In this document: one piece after another, positions 59,950 through 64,000 of the stretch
Numbering within the stretch: the first letter of the stretch is position 1
Layout: each line of letters starts with the position of its first letter
NCBI GenBank assembly: GCA_032000125.1
Contig: DAMALH010000022.1
Coordinates: 11,321-75,320 of the forward strand
Direction: 5' to 3'
DNA from: Dryocola sp032000125
GTDB taxonomy: Bacteria > Pseudomonadota > Gammaproteobacteria > Enterobacterales > Enterobacteriaceae
Length of the DNA stretch: 64,000 nt
Made by a program: the position numbers and the translations under genes
The notes under the pieces: generated by a model
The model's input: the letters and a program-made list of their open reading frames with translations, nothing else
What the model was told of the DNA's origin: nothing
Database searches by the model: none

Positions 59950-61926
59950 TCACTCGTCTTCCAGATAGGTGTACCCGTACAGGCCCGCCTCGAACTCTTC
60001 CAGGAACTGCTGCTGCAAAGCGGCGTCCAGATCGGTGTGTTTTACCTGATCGCGGAAGTGGGTCAGCAGAGTATTAGGGTCAAGCTGCACGTATTGCAGC
60101 ATATCCGCCACGGTATCGCCTTCGTCGGAAAGCTCAACTTCCACGTTGCCGTCAGGGAATACGAATACGTCCACCGCTTCGGTATCGCCGAAGAGGTTAT
60201 GCATGTTGCCGAGGATCTCCTGATACGCGCCAACCATAAAGAAGCCCAGCGGCGGCGGGCTCTCCGGGTCGTATTCCGGCATCGGCATGGTGGTGGCCAT
60301 GCCGTCACCGTCGATGTAGTGGTCGATTGCGCCATCGGAGTCACAGGTGATATCCAGCAGCACGGCGCGGCGTTCCGGCACCTGGTTTAGCCCTTCAAGC
60401 GGCAGCACCGGGAACAGTTGGTCAATCCCCCAGGCGTCCGGCATGGACTGGAACAGCGAGAAGTTGACATAAATCTTATCCGCCATACGCTCCTGCAGTT
60501 CGTCGATGATCGGGCGGTGCGCGCGATTGCTCGGGTCCAGCAGGCGCTGGATTTCATGGCACATGCTCAGGTAAAGCTGCTCTGCCCAGGCTCGTTCCTG
60601 TAAAGAGTAGCTCCCCGCCGCATAGCCGGTATGGATATCGTGCAGATCCATCTGGCTGTCGTGCAGCCATTCGCGCAGCGAGCGCCGGTTGTTCGGCTCG
60701 TGCATTTCACCCCAGGTTTCCCACATGCTTTGCAGCGCACGCGGCGCATTTTCAGCAGGCGCCGTTGGCGTGGTGTATTCGTTGCGCTCAACGCCGATAA
60801 TATTCGACACCAGCACGGTATGATGCGCGGTAACCGCACGGCCGGACTCGGTAATCACCGTCGGATGCGGCAGGCCGTGCTCTTCGCAAGCGTCGCCAAT
60901 CGCCCAGATAATGTTGTTGGCATATTCATTCAGGCCATAGTTAACCGAACAATCCGACTGCGAACGCGTCCCTTCGTAGTCCACGCCCAGACCGCCGCCC
61001 ACGTCGAAGCATTCGATATTCACGCCCATCTTGTGCAGCTCAACGTAGAAACGCGCGGATTCACGCACGCCGGTGGCGATATCGCGAATGTTCGCCATCT
61101 GCGAACCGAGGTGGAAGTGCAGCAGCTGCAGGCTGTCGATACGACCGGCTTCGCGCAACATTTCAACCAGTTGCAGAACCTGGGTCGCCGCCAGACCAAA
61201 TTTAGATTTTTCACCGCCGGAAGACTGCCATTTACCGGAGCCTTGCGATGCCAGACGCGCGCGTACGCCAAGCCGCGGCACCACGTTCAGACGCTCGGCT
61301 TCTTCCAGCACGATACGAATCTCTGACATCTTCTCGATGACGAGATAAACCTTGTGGCCCATTTTCTCGCCGATCAGCGCCAGGCGGATGTATTCGCGGT
61401 CTTTATAGCCGTTACAGACAATCACCGAACGCGTCATGCCGGCGTGCGCCAGAACGGCCATCAGCTCGGCTTTAGAGCCCGCTTCCAGGCCCAGCGGCTC
61501 GCCGGAGTTAATCAGCGATTCAATGACGCGACGGTGCTGGTTTACCTTGATTGGGTAAACGAGGAAATAGTTACCGTTATAGCCGTAGGATTCGCGCGCG
61601 CGTTTGAATGCCGCGTTAATAGAGCGCAGGCGGTGCTGCAGGATCTGCGGGAAACAAAACAGCGCAGGCAGGCGCTGCCCTTGCGCTTCACGGGCTTTGA
61701 CCAGCTCCGCCAGATCGACTCGTGCCTCAGGGACGTCCGGGTCCGGGCAAACGGTAATGTGGCCCAGCTCGTTGACGTCGTAGTAGTTATTGCCCCACCA
61801 GGCAATGTTATAAGTACGCAGCATCTTGCTGGCTTCCTGGGAACTCATGGCAACCTCCTGCATGGAGCGGTGTACATTCTGCTCGCCCACTGACGAACCC
61901 AAAACAGGAGAGATTTTGTCAGACAT
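59950..61926 (-). CDS. speA: Biosynthetic arginine decarboxylase
   Basis: A 658-residue PLP enzyme making agmatine from arginine, E. coli length. The PLP Lys is in FLVYPIKVNQHRRV and the GGGLGVDYEG loop binds the cofactor phosphate. The start at 61926 (MSDKISPVLGSS) is chosen; it overlaps the small yqgB gene by 8 nt. With speB it forms the agmatine route to putrescine. Confidence 0.97.
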   Translation of the reverse strand: MSDKISPVLGSSVGEQNVHRSMQEVAMSSQEASKMLRTYNIAWWGNNYYDVNELGHITVCPDPDVPEARVDLAELVKAREAQGQRLPALFCFPQILQHRLRSINAAFKRARESYGYNGNYFLVYPIKVNQHRRVIESLINSGEPLGLEAGSKAELMAVLAHAGMTRSVIVCNGYKDREYIRLALIGEKMGHKVYLVIEKMSEIRIVLEEAERLNVVPRLGVRARLASQGSGKWQSSGGEKSKFGLAATQVLQLVEMLREAGRIDSLQLLHFHLGSQMANIRDIATGVRESARFYVELHKMGVNIECFDVGGGLGVDYEGTRSQSDCSVNYGLNEYANNIIWAIGDACEEHGLPHPTVITESGRAVTAHHTVLVSNIIGVERNEYTTPTAPAENAPRALQSMWETWGEMHEPNNRRSLREWLHDSQMDLHDIHTGYAAGSYSLQERAWAEQLYLSMCHEIQRLLDPSNRAHRPIIDELQERMADKIYVNFSLFQSMPDAWGIDQLFPVLPLEGLNQVPERRAVLLDITCDSDGAIDHYIDGDGMATTMPMPEYDPESPPPLGFFMVGAYQEILGNMHNLFGDTEAVDVFVFPDGNVEVELSDEGDTVADMLQYVQLDPNTLLTHFRDQVKHTDLDAALQQQFLEEFEAGLYGYTYLEDE

Positions 61927-62065
61927 GGCGAACCTCAAATTTAAACGAATGTGCAAAACAGTTAACTACTATCGCAGGGGTATCCTGCAATAACAACCCA
62001 TTAACAGCGCGTAACCGCAGCATAAGACGCTGACAGAAAAACTGTGCGACCGGTTTCTTTTTCAT
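61919..62065 (-). CDS. yqgB: Small protein YqgB
   Basis: A 48-residue protein beginning MKKKPVAQ and containing TPAIVVNCF, the two conserved ends of E. coli YqgB, which is reported to act in acid stress and to lie in the speA leader. Its stop overlaps the speA start, so the two are likely translationally linked. The middle is less conserved than the ends. Confidence 0.75.
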   Translation of the reverse strand: MKKKPVAQFFCQRLMLRLRAVNGLLLQDTPAIVVNCFAHSFKFEVRHV

Positions 62066-62874
62066 ATCATTGTAAAACACGTAACCGAACTCCGTATGAC
62101 GGGTCGGCGAAACCACGAGAAAACCCTTATCAACGACAAGAGCGCCAAGGTACTGAAATTACTGGCGTGCGTGACCGGCTCTGGAATCCTGAGAAGCGCC
62201 AGACCTGGTATAACATCGGCTGGGATAGCGTAAAGAAATGCAGTTTGCGAGGGGCAGTTGCACACAGGGGTTGTGCGCCAGATTCTGCGAATTACAGCGG
62301 TTCATCAATCGTATCACCTCCACGCATACGGTTTGGGTATGCGACAAGCCAAAGCCTGGGATAATTGCTCAGACCGGCGACAGCCTTTCTGTGGTTCAAG
62401 TCCTGAAAGATGTCACCCAAAAAATTAACAGGAAAATCAATATCTTGATTTTCGCCTGATAACGACAAAGAAGGAAAACAACGCTTTTTCCTTCTTTGTC
62501 AGCAATCATTGCTCAACCCGGCTGGAAGTGGGCAACACAAAATTTGTGTGCTTATTGAATAAGCCGCGCGCGCCGCTTTATACCGACAACGGATGGAAAA
62601 AGCAAAAGATAAATCTATGCTTTGCCAACGCCGTCAGGAAAAATTGCCGCGCCGTTTTATCTATAAATGTGACGGGTGAGAAAAATCGCTGGCAATCTGC
62701 TTAAGGGTTAACCTAAAATAGCCGTCCAGATGTTAATCCATCTATACTGATTAACTGTTAGACTGCCTGTCGTTAAACCTGCGGCAAATATCCTTCACAT
62801 CAGCATATCGCACTGATGCGGGCGCCATTCAACAGCAGTCTGTACTATACGAATTATTTTAGGGTGAAGAAAAC
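62066..62874 (+). promoter_or_regulatory. speA/yqgB-metK divergent control region
   Basis: No convincing gene lies in these 809 nt. At 62464-62478 and 62486-62500 a perfect 15-bp inverted repeat (GACAAAGAAGGAAAA and complement, 7-nt loop) stands alone without a T-tract. At 62728-62767 five tandem octamers resemble degenerate met boxes (AGATGTTA, ATCCATCT, AGACTGCC among them), and TATACT at 62743-62748 inside them is a good -10. MetJ repression of metK is known in E. coli and would fit. Confidence 0.5.
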
Positions 62875-64000
62875 ATGGCTAAACACCTTTTTACGTCCGA
62901 GTCTGTATCAGAAGGGCATCCCGACAAAATCGCTGACCAAATCTCCGACGCGGTGCTTGATGCAATCCTTGAGCAGGATCCAAAAGCGCGCGTAGCCTGT
63001 GAGACATACGTGAAGACCGGCATGGTGCTGGTTGGCGGCGAAATCACCACCAGTGCATGGGTTGATATCGAAGAGATCACCCGCAACACGGTTCGTGAGA
63101 TCGGCTACGTGCATTCTGATATGGGCTTTGACGCCAATTCCTGCGCCGTGCTGAGCGCCATCGGTAAACAGTCTCCGGATATCAACCAGGGCGTTGACCG
63201 TACCGATCCGCTGGAACAGGGCGCGGGCGACCAGGGCCTGATGTTTGGTTATGCGACCAACGAAACCGACGTGCTGATGCCTGCGCCTATTACTTACGCA
63301 CACCGTCTGGTTCAGCGCCAGGCAGAAGTTCGTAAGAACGGCGCGCTGCCATGGCTGCGCCCTGATGCGAAAAGCCAGATCACCTTCCAGTATGACGACG
63401 GCAAAATTGTCGGCATTGATGCGGTGGTGCTTTCGACCCAGCATTCCGAAGACGTTGAGCTGAAAACGCTGCAGGAAGCGGTGATGGAAGAGATTATCAA
63501 GCCGGTTCTGCCTGCGGAATGGCTTAACGCTTCCACCAAATATCACATCAACCCAACCGGGCGTTTTGTTATCGGCGGCCCAATGGGCGACTGCGGCCTG
63601 ACCGGACGTAAAATTATCGTTGATACCTACGGCGGCATGGCTCGTCACGGCGGCGGCGCGTTCTCCGGTAAAGATCCTTCTAAGGTGGACCGTTCTGCTG
63701 CGTATGCTGCGCGTTACGTGGCGAAAAACATCGTGGCTGCGGGCCTTGCAGACCGCTGTGAGATTCAGGTTTCTTACGCCATCGGCGTTGCTGAACCGAC
63801 CTCCATCATGGTTGAAACCTTCGGCACCGAGAAAATCTCAACCGAGCAACTGACCCTGCTGGTGCGCGAATTCTTCGACCTGCGTCCATACGGTCTGATC
63901 CAGATGCTGGATCTGCTGCACCCAATCTATAAAGAAACCGCTGCGTACGGTCACTTTGGTCGTGAACATTTCCCATGGGAAAAAACCGACAAAGCCGCCC
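62875..64000 (+). CDS. metK: S-adenosylmethionine synthetase, housekeeping copy (3' end outside window)
   Basis: The essential SAM synthetase, in its usual place next to speA. 375 codons are present, from MAKHLFTSESV to WEKTDKAA; only about nine residues should be missing at the right edge. Motifs SEGHPDK, GGEITTSAW, GAGDQGLMFGY, DAKSQITF, GRKIIVDTYGG and GGGAFSGKDPSKVDRS are intact and almost identical to E. coli MetK. This is the second SAM synthetase in the window; the other is the diverged microcompartment-linked copy. Confidence 0.98.
   Translation, partial: MAKHLFTSESVSEGHPDKIADQISDAVLDAILEQDPKARVACETYVKTGMVLVGGEITTSAWVDIEEITRNTVREIGYVHSDMGFDANSCAVLSAIGKQSPDINQGVDRTDPLEQGAGDQGLMFGYATNETDVLMPAPITYAHRLVQRQAEVRKNGALPWLRPDAKSQITFQYDDGKIVGIDAVVLSTQHSEDVELKTLQEAVMEEIIKPVLPAEWLNASTKYHINPTGRFVIGGPMGDCGLTGRKIIVDTYGGMARHGGGAFSGKDPSKVDRSAAYAARYVAKNIVAAGLADRCEIQVSYAIGVAEPTSIMVETFGTEKISTEQLTLLVREFFDLRPYGLIQMLDLLHPIYKETAAYGHFGREHFPWEKTDKAA

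Noticed and set aside
62044..62364. 106-codon + strand frame upstream of metK
   Set aside because: Composition is unlike a protein, it overlaps yqgB in antisense and has no ribosome site.
1..64000. CRISPR arrays, insertion sequences, rRNA or integrase genes
   Set aside because: No regularly spaced repeats, transposase or phage-type integrase reading frames were seen; xerD is the chromosomal dimer-resolution recombinase.

Overview
The window is a stretch of a Gram-negative enteric chromosome (family Enterobacteriaceae, not Escherichia coli itself). From about 18.3 kb to the right end the gene order is the familiar enteric backbone: glyU, ygeR/actS, lysS, prfB, recJ, dsbC, xerD, fldB, cptA-sdhE, ygfZ, yqfA, bglA, ygfF, gcvPHT, ubiI-ubiH-pepP-ygfB, zapA, ssrS (6S RNA), fau, serA, rpiA, argP, yggE, argO, mscS, fbaA-pgk-epd, tktA, loiP, speB, speA, yqgB, metK. 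Almost every protein there has the length and start expected of its E. coli counterpart. I cannot name the genus from sequence alone.

The left 17.3 kb is an accessory locus for a glycyl-radical-enzyme bacterial microcompartment (BMC). On the + strand lie pduL-type phosphotransacylase, eutJ-like chaperone, a BMC-associated flavoprotein, a vertex pentamer, a PduO-C/HbpS-like protein and an acetate/propionate kinase. They are followed by a shell hexamer, a PduB-type tandem shell protein, a CoA-acylating aldehyde dehydrogenase, a EutS/PduU-like shell protein, a DJ-1/PfpI protein, the 850-residue glycyl radical dehydratase, its radical-SAM activase and an unrecognised multi-pass membrane protein. 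On the - strand lie a shell hexamer with a long disordered tail, a second S-adenosylmethionine synthetase (metK2), and a response regulator plus sensor kinase carrying a PocR-type ligand domain.

The dehydratase has the residues of B12-independent glycerol/1,2-propanediol dehydratase at the same numbering (H164, H281, S282, C433, E435, D447), not the choline-lyase pattern. The predicted pathway is 1,2-propanediol to propionaldehyde to propionyl-CoA to propionyl-phosphate to propionate, with ATP made by the kinase. No alcohol dehydrogenase is visible in the window; it would have to lie upstream. The activase consumes SAM, which gives a plausible reason for the local metK2; the housekeeping metK starts at 62875 and runs off the right end.

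Between the island and the glyU tRNA (17.3-18.3 kb) is about 1 kb with only decayed membrane-protein-like reading frames. Smaller accessory insertions in the backbone are an HD-hydrolase/RpiR pair beside bglA, and an OmpR-type two-component system divergent from a tiny secreted protein built of M-x-K-D-x repeats.
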